Origin: Aldehydirespirator sp965219165
Lineage (GTDB): Bacteria; Actinomycetota; Acidimicrobiia; Acidimicrobiales; Aldehydirespiratoraceae
Assembly (NCBI GenBank): GCA_965219165.1
Contig: CBDCMW010000002.1
Span: forward strand, 744,001-808,000
Direction: 5' to 3'
DNA length: 64,000 nucleotides
The notes under the pieces: generated by a model
Databases searched by the model: none
Seen by the model: the letters and a program-made list of their open reading frames with translations, nothing else
What the model was told of the DNA's origin: nothing
Position numbers and translations under genes: made by a program
In this document: one piece after another, positions 7,688 to 16,668 of the stretch
How the letters are laid out: every line of letters begins with the position of its first letter
Position numbering within the stretch: the stretch's first letter is position 1

Positions 7688-8812
7688 CTACTTTTCCAGC
7701 AGGGCCAGCGCCACTGCCAGGTACTGCTCGGCGGCTTGGGTCATGCGGATCAGGCCGTAGGAGTCGAGGACGGCCCGCTTGATGCGCTCGGGGCTGGCCC
7801 GGCGCAGCGCGGCCTGCCTGATCACGTCGGCCACGGCGTGGGCCGGCTGGTCCCCAAGGCCGGCGCGGCCCATCAGCTCCTGGCGCTTGTGGGCCATGAG
7901 TTCGGCGATCTCGTTGAGGGGCACCTCGTAGAGGGACCGCTCGCCCAGATCCCGCACCACCACCGCGGCCGTGCCGGCCAGGCGCAACACCTGCTGGGGC
8001 TCACCGGCGTTGTCGAGCTCGTCCGCCTCCACCTGGCCCCGCAGCGTGAGCCGGCCCAGGGCTTGCACCATCGGCTCCCGTGCCCTCTGGGTGACCTTCG
8101 AGGATCCCGCTCCCCGGATGTAGAGCCGGTAGGCCCGCTCCGCGGTCACCGGACCCTCCGCGGTCACGATCTCCAGCAGGAACGAAGCGATCTGCGACAC
8201 CGGGGCGGTGCGCGGATCGGGCAGCCCGCCGCCCTGCCACGTCGAGTAGGGCCGCGGCCCGGCGGCCGGGTCGAACGCCCGGTCCGACGCCCGGTTGCCG
8301 CCAGCGGACGGATCGTCGCCCGCACCGACGGCCTCGTCAGCCGCTTCGGTCCCGACCGACGGAGCACCCGGCCCGGACCGCAGCTCCATCCAGCGCTCCG
8401 GCGCGGGCGGCTCGGAGAACCCCAGAGACCGGTACAGCTCGTGGGCGTCGGCGGTTCTGAGCAGCAGCCGTTTGATCCCGGCCACCTCCGGGTGCTCGCA
8501 GGCTGCAGCCACCACGGCCCGGCCCAGCCCCCGGCCCCGGTGCTCGGCCAGGACGTACACGTCGGTCAGCCAGCCGAACGTGGCTCGGTCGGTAACGATC
8601 CGGGCTCCGCCCACCATGGATCCGTCGGGCCCGTACACCCCCAGAACCACGCTATTGGCTGCCCCGACCAGGGTCTGCTCCCGGCTGCGCCCCTGCGCCC
8701 AGTACCCCTCGACCTCCAGGAAGTCGTGCGTGGCGTCCGCGTCGAAGCGCTCCGGATCGTCGGAGATCACGTACTCCCCGCACCGCCACTGGTGCGGACC
8801 CCCCTCGCTCAC
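7688..8812 (-). CDS. GNAT acetyltransferase fused to a DUF3320-like C-terminal region
   Basis: 374 residues. Residues ~1-150 form a GNAT domain with the acetyl-CoA loop RGRGLGRAVV and the terminal LYRSLGF strand seen in YitI/ElaA-like acetyltransferases. An Ala/Gly/Asp-rich linker (~150-205) leads to a second region starting ISSFLLEIV-like (read as IASFLLEIVTAEGPVTAERA) and continuing with ...AREPMVQALGRLTLRGQVEA and a VPLNEIAELM segment. This resembles the DUF3320-type domain found at the C-terminus of large bacterial helicases, judged only by eye. The acetyl acceptor is unknown. Convergent with the hydroxylase operon. Confidence 0.75.
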   Translation of the reverse strand: MSEGGPHQWRCGEYVISDDPERFDADATHDFLEVEGYWAQGRSREQTLVGAANSVVLGVYGPDGSMVGGARIVTDRATFGWLTDVYVLAEHRGRGLGRAVVAAACEHPEVAGIKRLLLRTADAHELYRSLGFSEPPAPERWMELRSGPGAPSVGTEAADEAVGAGDDPSAGGNRASDRAFDPAAGPRPYSTWQGGGLPDPRTAPVSQIASFLLEIVTAEGPVTAERAYRLYIRGAGSSKVTQRAREPMVQALGRLTLRGQVEADELDNAGEPQQVLRLAGTAAVVVRDLGERSLYEVPLNEIAELMAHKRQELMGRAGLGDQPAHAVADVIRQAALRRASPERIKRAVLDSYGLIRMTQAAEQYLAVALALLEK

Positions 8813-8984
8813 GGCGACCGACGCTATCCCCGCGCTTCCCGCATCCGCTTGAGCACTCGCTTGGGCCGGCCCCGGTCCGGGATGGGGGGTTTACCGATCC
8901 ACCGCTCTCGCATAGGGTTTGGTCATCGCTGGCATGGCCCAGATTCCGGGGCTCTCAAGCAGGCCCGAGCCCGCGATCCGCCGT

Positions 8985-10016
8985 ATGCGCGTGGCCTGGT
9001 GTGCGCTGGTGCTGCTCGCGGCCGCTTGCAGCGGAGAGGGAAAGACCGCGCCTGCTGGGACGGAGCCTGCTGGGACGGAGCCTGCTGGAACGGCGCCTGC
9101 TGGGACCGCGCCTGCCGAGGCGCCATCCTCCGTGACCGGACCCGCCACGCCAGTGGGCGGCGAGATTGTGTCGGTGGGCGAATGGCACTCCTGCGGGGTT
9201 CGGGCCGACGGAACCGTCACATGCTGGGGATCCAACGAGTTCCAGTACTACGACCAAGACAATGACTCCAATGATTGGGCCTTCGACGGCAAACTGGATG
9301 CGCCGGAGGGGCAGTTCCTCTCGGTTTCTGCCGGCAGCGTGCACTCATGTGGTGTGCGGAGCGACCAGACCGTCGTCTGCTGGGGAGCGAACCATTTCGG
9401 CGAATCCGATCCGCCGGAGGGCCAGTTCCTGGCGGTGTCTAACGGCCGTGGCCACGCGTGCGGTCTGCGTACCGACCAGACCATCGATTGCTGGGGCTCG
9501 GGTGAAGAGGGACGGACCGATGCGCCCGAGGGCCAGTTCCTGGCGGTGTCTGCTGGCGGTGGCCACGCGTGCGGTCTGCATTCCGACCAGACCATCGATT
9601 GCTGGGGCTGGGGTGAAGGGGGACGGACCGATGCGCCCGAGGGCCAGTTTCTGGCGGTATCCGCGGGCAGTGGGCATTCGTGTGGGGTGCGTGTCGACCA
9701 GACGGTCGCCTGCTGGGGCGTGGGAGCCATAGATCCCCCAGACGGCCGGTTCCTGTCTGTGTCCGCCGGTAACAGCCATACGTGCGGTGTCCGCACCGAC
9801 CAGACCCTCAAATGCTGGGGTGCGAGCTACTACTACGACTTTGAGTCCGACAGACCCGTCGAAGTCGGGAAGCTGGACGCCCCGACTGGCCGGTTCTTCT
9901 CCGTGATCGCCGGAATCGGCCACTCCTGCGGGCTGCGGGTCGATCGGACGGTCGCATGCTGGGGACGGAACACCGAGGGACAGGCCGAGGCACCCGCCGG
10001 ATTGTTCGGCCGCTAG
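8985..10016 (+). CDS. RCC1-repeat lipoprotein
   Basis: 343 residues. A lipoprotein signal (MRVAWCALVLLAAACSG, lipobox LAAAC) is followed by a TEPAG/TAPAG five-residue repeat linker, then seven RCC1/BNR-II-like repeats. Each has the pattern GQFLAVSAG.GHACGLR.DQTI.CWG. These form a beta-propeller anchored outside the membrane; the ligand is unknown. Neighbouring repeats are nearly identical at DNA level around 9420-9660, so the array is still being homogenised. An in-frame ATG at 8934 would add 17 residues; 8985 was chosen because it places the positive n-region next to the hydrophobic core. No strong ribosome site precedes either. Confidence 0.85.
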   Translation: MRVAWCALVLLAAACSGEGKTAPAGTEPAGTEPAGTAPAGTAPAEAPSSVTGPATPVGGEIVSVGEWHSCGVRADGTVTCWGSNEFQYYDQDNDSNDWAFDGKLDAPEGQFLSVSAGSVHSCGVRSDQTVVCWGANHFGESDPPEGQFLAVSNGRGHACGLRTDQTIDCWGSGEEGRTDAPEGQFLAVSAGGGHACGLHSDQTIDCWGWGEGGRTDAPEGQFLAVSAGSGHSCGVRVDQTVACWGVGAIDPPDGRFLSVSAGNSHTCGVRTDQTLKCWGASYYYDFESDRPVEVGKLDAPTGRFFSVIAGIGHSCGLRVDRTVACWGRNTEGQAEAPAGLFGR

Positions 10017-10142
10017 CCGGCACGCTCGTCTCCCGCAGTGCCCGACTGGGGAGCTGCAGCGGTGCCCGGCTAGCATCGTCCCAACCGACCGAACGCCGCT
10101 CGTAGCGGCCGACGGCAAGCCCCAGGTCCAGCGGAGGCAGTC

Positions 10143-11183
10143 GTGCTCGTCAGTGAGATTCCTGCCCTTAGGGAGTTCTGGTATCCGGTCGTCTACTCCA
10201 CCGAGTTGACCGACAAGCCCCACCAGGCGGTGCTGTTCGGCGAGGAGTACGTGGTGTGGCGCACCGCCGACGGCTCGGCGCACGCCGCCTTCGACCTGTG
10301 CCCGCACCGGGGCGCCCGGCTGTCGCAGGGCTGGTTGACCGGCGACCGGCTCGTGTGCGGCTACCACGGCTGGCAGTACGACGCCTCCGGTCGCTGCGTG
10401 TGCATCCCCCAGAACGACCCTTCCACCCCCATCCCTCGCCGGGCCCGCCTGCAGCCGGTCCACGCCGACGAGCGCTACGAGATGGTGTGGGTCTGCGTGG
10501 CGGAAGAGCCGCGAGCCCCCATCCCCGACCTCCCCGAGCTCAACGATCCCGACTATGTCCTGATCCACGAGATGATGGAGGTCTGGGACGCCTCCGCGCC
10601 CCGGGTGGTGGACAACGCCCTCGATGTGAGTCACCTGTCGTTCGTGCACCGCGGCAGTATCGGCGACGCCGACGCGCCCCGCATGTCCGACTACGACCTG
10701 GAGCGCGACGGCTGGAACCTCAGTTTCACCATCTCCTACCAGTCGAAGGTCACCGAGGAGCAGAAGCGCAACACCGGCATCACCGACGACTTCATCACCC
10801 GCACCACCCACGCCGAGCTGGTCCAGCCCATGGTTTTCCGGGGCGTGCTCGAGTACCCCAACGGCCTGCGCCATGTGCTCTACAAGACGTGCGCTCCCGT
10901 GGACGACCACCGCACCCTGTTCTGCCAGTTCGTGGCCCGCAACGACCGTCCCGACGACGAGAAGGCCAAGGGCATAATCGGCGTCGACCGCACCGTGCAG
11001 TGCGAGGACCGGTCCCTGCTGGAGCGCATGACCTCGGAGTTCCCCGCTGAGGTCACCACCGAGGTCCACACCAAGGGCGATCGCATGACCCTCGAGTACC
11101 GCCGGATCCTGGCCGACCTGGCCGCCGAGGCCGGTCCGCTGCGGCCCGACGCCACTTGGGCGGGGGGTCGCTGGGGCGCGTAG
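10143..11183 (+). CDS. Rieske non-haem iron oxygenase, large subunit
   Basis: 346 residues from GTG with GGAGG six bases upstream. Rieske ligands are C53, H55, C72 and H75 (CPHRG and CGYHGW). The mononuclear iron site is D161/H164/H169 preceded by D157 (DNALDVSHLSFVH), the normal D-x3-D-x2-H-x4-H spacing. The family hydroxylates or demethylates ring or N/O-methyl substrates, with electrons from a separate reductase that I do not see nearby. Length and motifs fit vanillate/dicamba/phthalate-type oxygenases. Its TAG overlaps by one base the GTG of the next gene (ABC ATPase), so it probably acts on what that transporter imports. Substrate unknown. Confidence 0.92.
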   Translation: MLVSEIPALREFWYPVVYSTELTDKPHQAVLFGEEYVVWRTADGSAHAAFDLCPHRGARLSQGWLTGDRLVCGYHGWQYDASGRCVCIPQNDPSTPIPRRARLQPVHADERYEMVWVCVAEEPRAPIPDLPELNDPDYVLIHEMMEVWDASAPRVVDNALDVSHLSFVHRGSIGDADAPRMSDYDLERDGWNLSFTISYQSKVTEEQKRNTGITDDFITRTTHAELVQPMVFRGVLEYPNGLRHVLYKTCAPVDDHRTLFCQFVARNDRPDDEKAKGIIGVDRTVQCEDRSLLERMTSEFPAEVTTEVHTKGDRMTLEYRRILADLAAEAGPLRPDATWAGGRWGA

Positions 11184-12055
11184 TGGGCCAAGCGAACCTG
11201 CAGAGGTCCGAGGTCGACGACCACTCCGCATACGTGGACACGCCTCAAGTCGGCGTGACGGTCGCCATCGACGGCGTGAGCCGGCGCTTCCGGACTGGGT
11301 TCCTCGCGCTGACCGAGGTCGATCTCACGATCGGAGCGGGTGAGATGGTCGCCGTTGTCGGCCCGTCCGGATGCGGCAAGTCCACGCTCCTCAAGATCAT
11401 CGCCGGTCTTCTGACGCCAACGGCTGGCGTAGTGGACTTCGGCGGGAGCCGTCCGGAGATCGGTTACGTGTTCCAGGACGCACACCTGTTGCCGTGGCGT
11501 ACCGCCATCCGCAATGTTGAGCTCTTCCTCGAGGTTGACGGGGTCAGGAAGCGGGAGCGCCGCGACCGTGCGCGAGGGGCGCTTCAACTTGTCGGGCTAG
11601 CGGACTTCGAGGGCAGCTATCCGGCGGAACTCAGTGGTGGCATGAAGATGCGTGTCAGTCTGGCCCGGACCTTCGCCACCGACCCCCAGCTGATGCTGTT
11701 CGACGAGCCGTTCGCGGCTGTCGACGAGATCACCCGCAATCGCTTGAACAACGACTTGATCCGGCTGCAACGAGATCGGGGCGTGACCGGTGTGTTCGTG
11801 ACGCACTCCATTGGCGAGGCCGTCTTCCTCGCCGACCGTGTCGCGGTGATGAGTCCCGCGCCGGGTCGAGTCGTTGGAATCGTCGACGTGCCGTTCGGTG
11901 ATGATCGCGGCGCGGCGCTCAGAACCAGCGTCGAGTTCGCCGCCGTGGCCCGTGATGTCAGCGAGATCATGGCGGCCCACGAGATCATTGAAGGGCACGA
12001 GCTCATGGCGGCGCACGAGGTGGAAGGGCACGAGTTCATGGCGGCGCACGAATGA
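11183..12055 (+). CDS. ABC transporter ATP-binding protein (NitT/TauT/ThiZ type)
   Basis: 290 residues. Walker A GPSGCGKST (residues 60-68), signature LSGGMKMRVSLARTFA, Walker B LMLFDEPFAAVDE and the switch His in THSIGEAVFLADRV are all intact. The GTG at 11183 overlaps the upstream stop; a reading 9 codons longer exists but lies inside the oxygenase gene. The last ~30 residues are an odd repetitive tail with three MAAHE units separated by IIEGHEL and VEGHEF. It energises import together with the permease at 12052, whose ATG overlaps its TGA. Confidence 0.93.
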   Translation: MGQANLQRSEVDDHSAYVDTPQVGVTVAIDGVSRRFRTGFLALTEVDLTIGAGEMVAVVGPSGCGKSTLLKIIAGLLTPTAGVVDFGGSRPEIGYVFQDAHLLPWRTAIRNVELFLEVDGVRKRERRDRARGALQLVGLADFEGSYPAELSGGMKMRVSLARTFATDPQLMLFDEPFAAVDEITRNRLNNDLIRLQRDRGVTGVFVTHSIGEAVFLADRVAVMSPAPGRVVGIVDVPFGDDRGAALRTSVEFAAVARDVSEIMAAHEIIEGHELMAAHEVEGHEFMAAHE

Positions 12056-12855
12056 TCGCCCGGCTGCGATCCATCGTGGCCAGCGTGGCGCCGCAGTTGA
12101 TCATCCTGGTCGTTCTGGTCTTCGTGTGGTGGGCGGCGGTGCGGATCCTGGACCCGAAGCCATTCATCTTCCCTTCCCCAGGTCGCGTCCTGAACACGAC
12201 TATCTCCGACTCCGACCGCCTGTGGACGGGATTCAAGAACACGCTGTACGCGTCGGTCGTCGGATTCTTCTTCGCTACCGCGGTAGGCGTGGGCGCGGCT
12301 CTGTTCCTCACCCTGAGTCGTGTGCTTGAGCGCGCCTTCTTCCCCTGGGCGGTGCTGCTGCAGACCGTCCCGGCTGTCGCCGTCGCTCCGCTCTTCGTCC
12401 TGTGGTTTGGGCCTGGGCGCCAGTCGGTGATGCTCGTTGCCTTCACCATCACGCTCTTCCCGATCCTTGCCAACAGCCTCGCTGGTCTTCGCTCGGCCGA
12501 TGCCGCCCTCGTCGATCTGATCCGGCTCCGCGGCCGGCGGCAGAACTCATGGTTCACGTTCTCGAAGATCCGGATCCCGAGTTCGCTTCCGTACCTGTTC
12601 ACGGGGTTGCGGATCTCGGCCGGCCTCGCTGTCATCGGAGCGATCGTCGGCGAAATCGTGGTTGGCCGCGGGGGCGAGGAGGCAGGGCTCGGCTACTGGG
12701 TGACGTTCGGCAGCACCCAGTTGAAGACCGATTTTGTCTTCGCCGCGATCGCGGTCTCATCCGCGCTGGGCATCACGTTCTTCCTTGCCGTCTCAGCGGC
12801 GGGGAATCGTGTGCTGAGGCACTGGCACGAGTCGGCCCGCATCGCCGACACCTGA
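12052..12855 (+). CDS. ABC transporter permease (SsuC/ThiX type)
   Basis: 267 residues with about six membrane helices. The BPD_transp_1 EAA-type cytoplasmic loop reads ALVDLIRLRGRRQNSWFTFS...IRIPSSLPYLFTGLR. Typical of transporters for sulfonates, nitrate or thiamine pyrimidine precursors. It pairs with the ATPase at 11183 (ATGA overlap) and with the NMT1-type half of the chimeric binding protein 105 bp downstream. Confidence 0.93.
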   Translation: MIARLRSIVASVAPQLIILVVLVFVWWAAVRILDPKPFIFPSPGRVLNTTISDSDRLWTGFKNTLYASVVGFFFATAVGVGAALFLTLSRVLERAFFPWAVLLQTVPAVAVAPLFVLWFGPGRQSVMLVAFTITLFPILANSLAGLRSADAALVDLIRLRGRRQNSWFTFSKIRIPSSLPYLFTGLRISAGLAVIGAIVGEIVVGRGGEEAGLGYWVTFGSTQLKTDFVFAAIAVSSALGITFFLAVSAAGNRVLRHWHESARIADT

Positions 12856-12960
12856 AATAGAGCCGTTCATCGCTCGCCCGCCTTCTCATCGATGATTCCA
12901 CTCTGAGAGAATCGGGCGACGACCTCCTTCCGTCTGTCCGTCCCTACCGAGGAGCACCCC

Positions 12961-15033
12961 ATGTCCATCCGTTTCTTCCGGAAGCCCGCGCGCGTCGCCC
13001 TAGTGCTAGTCGCGGTGCTCGCACTTGTCGGATCGGCATGCGGTGACGATGACGACGACGCACCCCAAGACGACGCGGCACCCCAGGAAGCCGTTGACGC
13101 GCCTACTGAGGAGAGTCCAGAACCCGATGACGTCACGGAGGCTCCGTCCGGGCCCGAAGCACCCGCCGAAGATGACGTGACTGTCTTGTCGGGGATGACT
13201 GAGGTGTCGATACAGACCGACTGGTTCCCCTCGACCGACCACGCAGCGCTGTACGCCGCTGAACTTCTCGGCTTCTTCGAGGAGCGCAACCTCGATGTCG
13301 AGATACGTCCCGGCGGACCTGGCATCCGCGCCGCCAACGACATCGTGACCGGCAACGTCACGTTCGGCATGGCACTCCCGGAGAACGTTGTTCTCGCATC
13401 GGCCGAGGGAGCCGAGCTCGTCACGTTCTTTGCCACCTATCAGCAGTCGCCGCTCGGCTTCATGGTCCACGCCGCCTCGGGCATCAGCGGCCTGGACGGT
13501 CTTGCCCAGGTGCAGGTCTTCCCGGGCCAGGTTTTCTGGGAGGTGCTCAAGGCGGAGAACAGCCTCGACGTTGAGGAGATTGCTTTCGACGGCTCGCTGG
13601 CCGCCTGGGGCGAGAACGAAGGATGGGGTGTCCAGTCGATGGCCACGACCGGCCCCCACTTCGCCCGGTTGGCTGGTACCGACCCTGTGATGCTGACCGG
13701 CACCAGCCTCGGGTTCCGCTCCTACGCCACGACGCTGTTCACCTCGGACGAGTACGCCGCGTCGAACCCCGATGTCGTCAGCGCCTTCGCCGAGGCGGCG
13801 CAGGCTGGCCTCGAGGCGTTTCTCGATGACCCCGGTCCGGTCATCGCCTACATCAACGAGATCTGGCCCGACTTCGAGATCAGCGTCGGTGAGGCGGCGT
13901 ACGAGGTCATGGCTGGACTGGTTGTCAGTGACACGACCGACCAGCTTGGCCTGGGCGCAATGGACGGCGCAGTGTGGGACGGCGTCGCTGGACGGATGTA
14001 TGAAGCGGGCGTCATCAGCACGGCGGTCAACGGCGCCGACCTCTGGACCAACGAGTTCCTGCCCGCACATGAGCCGATGGCTGCGGCCGCTCCTTCCGAG
14101 ATGATGGACTATCGCTGGGTGATGGTCACTGACCAGGCTGGTCTTGGCGACGAAGGCTTCAACGACCTCGCCTTCGCCGGGATCACCCAGGCTGCCACCG
14201 AGTTGGGCGGCTCTGGCGATGTGATCGAGTCCAGCGAGCAGGCCCAGTACGTACCCAACCTTCAGCAGTCGGTGGACGCCGGGGCCAATTTGACGGTGGG
14301 CGTCGGCTTCCTCATCACCGACGCCATCGAGGAAGTGGCCGAGGCCAACCCCGACGCCAACTTCGTGCTGATCGACGCGGTGGCCGACAACGCCCGAGGC
14401 TTCGACCCCGGTGATCCGCTGCCCAACGTGCAGAGTGTCCTGTACGCCGAGCACGAGGCTGCCTACCTGACCGGGATCATCGCGGGCATGACCACCGAGG
14501 CCAACAAGATCGGCTTCGTGGGCGGCATCGAGATCCCGCCCGTGGTGCGGTTCCTGAGCGGCTTCCGGCAGGGGGTGGCCTCGGTCAACTCCGCGGCCGA
14601 GGTGACCGTGGCCTGGGTGGGTGCTTTCGACGATCCAACCACCGGTAAGGAGCTGAGCGGGGCCGCCTACGACGACGGCGCCGACATCGTCTTCGAGGTG
14701 GCCGGGCTGTCCGGGCTCGGTGCCTACGAGGAGTCCAAGGACCGCGGCGCCGGCCACTGGGTGATCGGCACCGACACCTGCAAGGACCAGCTCGCCCCCG
14801 ACAACTACCTCACCTCGGCCACCAAGGACGTGGCCGGCGCGGTGTTCCGGGCCGCCGAGCAGGTGGCCGCCGGCACCTTCGCCGGTGGCGTGGCCGTGCT
14901 CGGGCTCAGCGGCGGCTACGTGGGCGTGTGCCAGGACACCTTCGGCGACCTGTCCGCCGACATCCAGGATGCGGTCAACACTGCCGTTGATGGGATCAAG
15001 TCGGGCTCGATCGCCGTCGATCCCGGCGTATAG
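12961..15033 (+). CDS. Chimeric ABC substrate-binding lipoprotein: NMT1/THI5-like domain fused to a BMP/PnrA-like nucleoside-binding domain
   Basis: 690 residues, about twice the size of a normal binding protein. A lipoprotein signal (lipobox VGSAC) and an acidic linker precede residues ~75-375, an NMT1/THI5-like fold starting VSIQTDWFPSTDHAALYAAE and ending LWTNEFLPA, the usual end of that family. From M381 the sequence is the mature part of a basic membrane protein (BMP/PnrA purine-nucleoside receptor): VMVTDQAGLGDEGFNDLAFA, KIGFVGGIEIPPVVRF.SGFRQG, DIVFEVAGLSGLGAYE. The BMP part lacks its own signal peptide; the short joint HEPMAAAAPSE looks like the linker normally following a BMP lipobox. 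Upstream genes are the NMT1-type ATPase and permease, downstream are the BMP-type ATPase and permeases, so one lipoprotein may serve both. RBS GAGGAG precedes the ATG. Confidence 0.9.
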   Translation: MSIRFFRKPARVALVLVAVLALVGSACGDDDDDAPQDDAAPQEAVDAPTEESPEPDDVTEAPSGPEAPAEDDVTVLSGMTEVSIQTDWFPSTDHAALYAAELLGFFEERNLDVEIRPGGPGIRAANDIVTGNVTFGMALPENVVLASAEGAELVTFFATYQQSPLGFMVHAASGISGLDGLAQVQVFPGQVFWEVLKAENSLDVEEIAFDGSLAAWGENEGWGVQSMATTGPHFARLAGTDPVMLTGTSLGFRSYATTLFTSDEYAASNPDVVSAFAEAAQAGLEAFLDDPGPVIAYINEIWPDFEISVGEAAYEVMAGLVVSDTTDQLGLGAMDGAVWDGVAGRMYEAGVISTAVNGADLWTNEFLPAHEPMAAAAPSEMMDYRWVMVTDQAGLGDEGFNDLAFAGITQAATELGGSGDVIESSEQAQYVPNLQQSVDAGANLTVGVGFLITDAIEEVAEANPDANFVLIDAVADNARGFDPGDPLPNVQSVLYAEHEAAYLTGIIAGMTTEANKIGFVGGIEIPPVVRFLSGFRQGVASVNSAAEVTVAWVGAFDDPTTGKELSGAAYDDGADIVFEVAGLSGLGAYEESKDRGAGHWVIGTDTCKDQLAPDNYLTSATKDVAGAVFRAAEQVAAGTFAGGVAVLGLSGGYVGVCQDTFGDLSADIQDAVNTAVDGIKSGSIAVDPGV

Positions 15034-15108
15034 GGGGTCCTCTAACTGTCAGGGGAGAACCCCCTGCCCGCAGCTGATTCCGCGCTTGGCGCCCGGCCGC
15101 CCCCGGCC

Positions 15109-16668
15109 GTGCGCATGCGGGGCATCACCAAGCGCTATCCGGGCGTAGTCGCCAACGACGCCGTCGACTTCACGGTCGAGGCGGCCAGCATCCACGGCCT
15201 GCTCGGCGAGAACGGAGCCGGCAAGTCCACCCTGATGAAGGTGCTGTTCGGGCTTACCACCGCCACCGCGGGCACCGTAGAGATAGCGGGCCAACGGGTG
15301 GTGGTCGACTCGGCCCGCGACGCCCTCGACCTGGGTATTGGCATGGTGCAGCAGCACTTCAGCCTCATTGCCGACTTCACTGTGGCCGAGAACCTCGTCT
15401 TGGGGCGCGAACCGCTGCGCCGGGGCGGCCTGCTCGACCTCGACCGGGCCGCGGCCGACATCGCCGAGCTGTCCGAGCGCTACGGCTTTCGCGTCGATCC
15501 CCGTAGCCGGGTCGGAGACCTGGCCGTGGGCGCCCGCCAGCGGGTTGAGATCCTCAAGGCTCTCTACCGCGGCGCGGACGTGCTGATCCTCGACGAGCCC
15601 ACCGCCGCGCTGGCGCCCAACGAGGTGGCCGAGCTGGTCGCCCTGCTGCGGCGGCTGCGCGACCAGGGCCGCACCGTGGTGTTCATCAGCCACAAGCTGT
15701 CCGAGGTGATCGACCTGTGCGACCGGGTGACGGTGCTGCGCGGCGGGCGGGTGGAGGGCCATCGCGAGATAGGCACCGCCGAGCGGGACGACCCTGCCCG
15801 GCACGACGCGCTCGCGGCAGAGCTGGCCCAGATGATGGTGGGCCGGGAGCTGCCCGAGCCCCCCGAGCGCGCCGGCGGGCCCGCGGGCGCCGACGAGCCG
15901 GTGCTGCGGCTCGAAGCCGCGGGCGACGGGCGCCGGCTCGGACCGATCGACTTGGAGGTGCTGGCCGGCGAGATCGTGGGCGTGGCCGGCGTGGAGGGCA
16001 ACGGCCAGACCGAGCTGGTGGAGATGGTGGTGGGCGTGCGCCGCTGCCGCACCGGCTCTGTGCATCTGGGCGGCACCGATGTGACCCGATGGAGCGTGCG
16101 CCGCCGCCTCGCGACCGGCGTGGCCCACATCGCCGAGGACCGTCACGGGGCCGGGGTGGCCGACGGGCTGGACCTGGCCCACAACACGACGCTCGGTTTC
16201 CAGGGCCACCCCCCGTTCTCGCGGCGGGGGCTGTGGCTGTCGCTGGTGCAGATGCGGCGCCTGGCCCGGGGCGTGGTGAACCGTTTCGGGGTGCAGGCCG
16301 TGGCCGTGACCGACCCGCTGCGAAGCCTGTCGGGCGGCAACCAGCAGAAGCTGGTGGTGGGCCGGGAGCTGAGCCGGGGACCGGAGCTGTTCGTCGCCGC
16401 GCAGCCCACCCGGGGCTTGGACGTGGCTGCGGCCGCGTTCGTGCACTCCGAGTTGGCCGAGCTGCGCCGCCGGGGCGCAGGTGTGCTGCTGGTGAGTCTG
16501 GAGCTCACCGAGATCCTGGCCCTGGCCGACCGCATCGTGGTGATGTCGGGCGGGCAGATCGCGGGGGAGACCACTCCCGGCGAGGTGGACGTGACCACAC
16601 TGGGCCGCTGGATGACGGGCGGAGCCGCGGCTGCGAGTGAGGCCGACCCGGTGGAGGCCGCCACGTGA
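15109..16668 (+). CDS. BMP-family (nucleoside) ABC transporter ATP-binding protein, two ABC domains
   Basis: 519 residues, tandem ABC domains as in NupA/YufO-type ATPases. The first has Walker A GENGAGKST, signature LAVGARQRVEILKALYRGA and Walker B VLILDEPTAAL. The second has the usual degenerate P-loop (GVEGNGQTEL) and signature LSGGNQQKLVVGREL. The GTG at 15109 is the first standard start, but AGGGGAG at 15051-15057 sits six bases before an in-frame CTG at 15064, so the true start may be that CTG, adding MPAADSALGARPPPA. Overlaps the permease gene at 16665 (GTGA). Confidence 0.93.
   Translation: MRMRGITKRYPGVVANDAVDFTVEAASIHGLLGENGAGKSTLMKVLFGLTTATAGTVEIAGQRVVVDSARDALDLGIGMVQQHFSLIADFTVAENLVLGREPLRRGGLLDLDRAAADIAELSERYGFRVDPRSRVGDLAVGARQRVEILKALYRGADVLILDEPTAALAPNEVAELVALLRRLRDQGRTVVFISHKLSEVIDLCDRVTVLRGGRVEGHREIGTAERDDPARHDALAAELAQMMVGRELPEPPERAGGPAGADEPVLRLEAAGDGRRLGPIDLEVLAGEIVGVAGVEGNGQTELVEMVVGVRRCRTGSVHLGGTDVTRWSVRRRLATGVAHIAEDRHGAGVADGLDLAHNTTLGFQGHPPFSRRGLWLSLVQMRRLARGVVNRFGVQAVAVTDPLRSLSGGNQQKLVVGRELSRGPELFVAAQPTRGLDVAAAAFVHSELAELRRRGAGVLLVSLELTEILALADRIVVMSGGQIAGETTPGEVDVTTLGRWMTGGAAAASEADPVEAAT

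Noticed and set aside
8919..9265. Short pentapeptide repeats in the lipoprotein as a separate repeat element.
   Set aside because: They are part of the linker of the RCC1 lipoprotein and need no separate feature.
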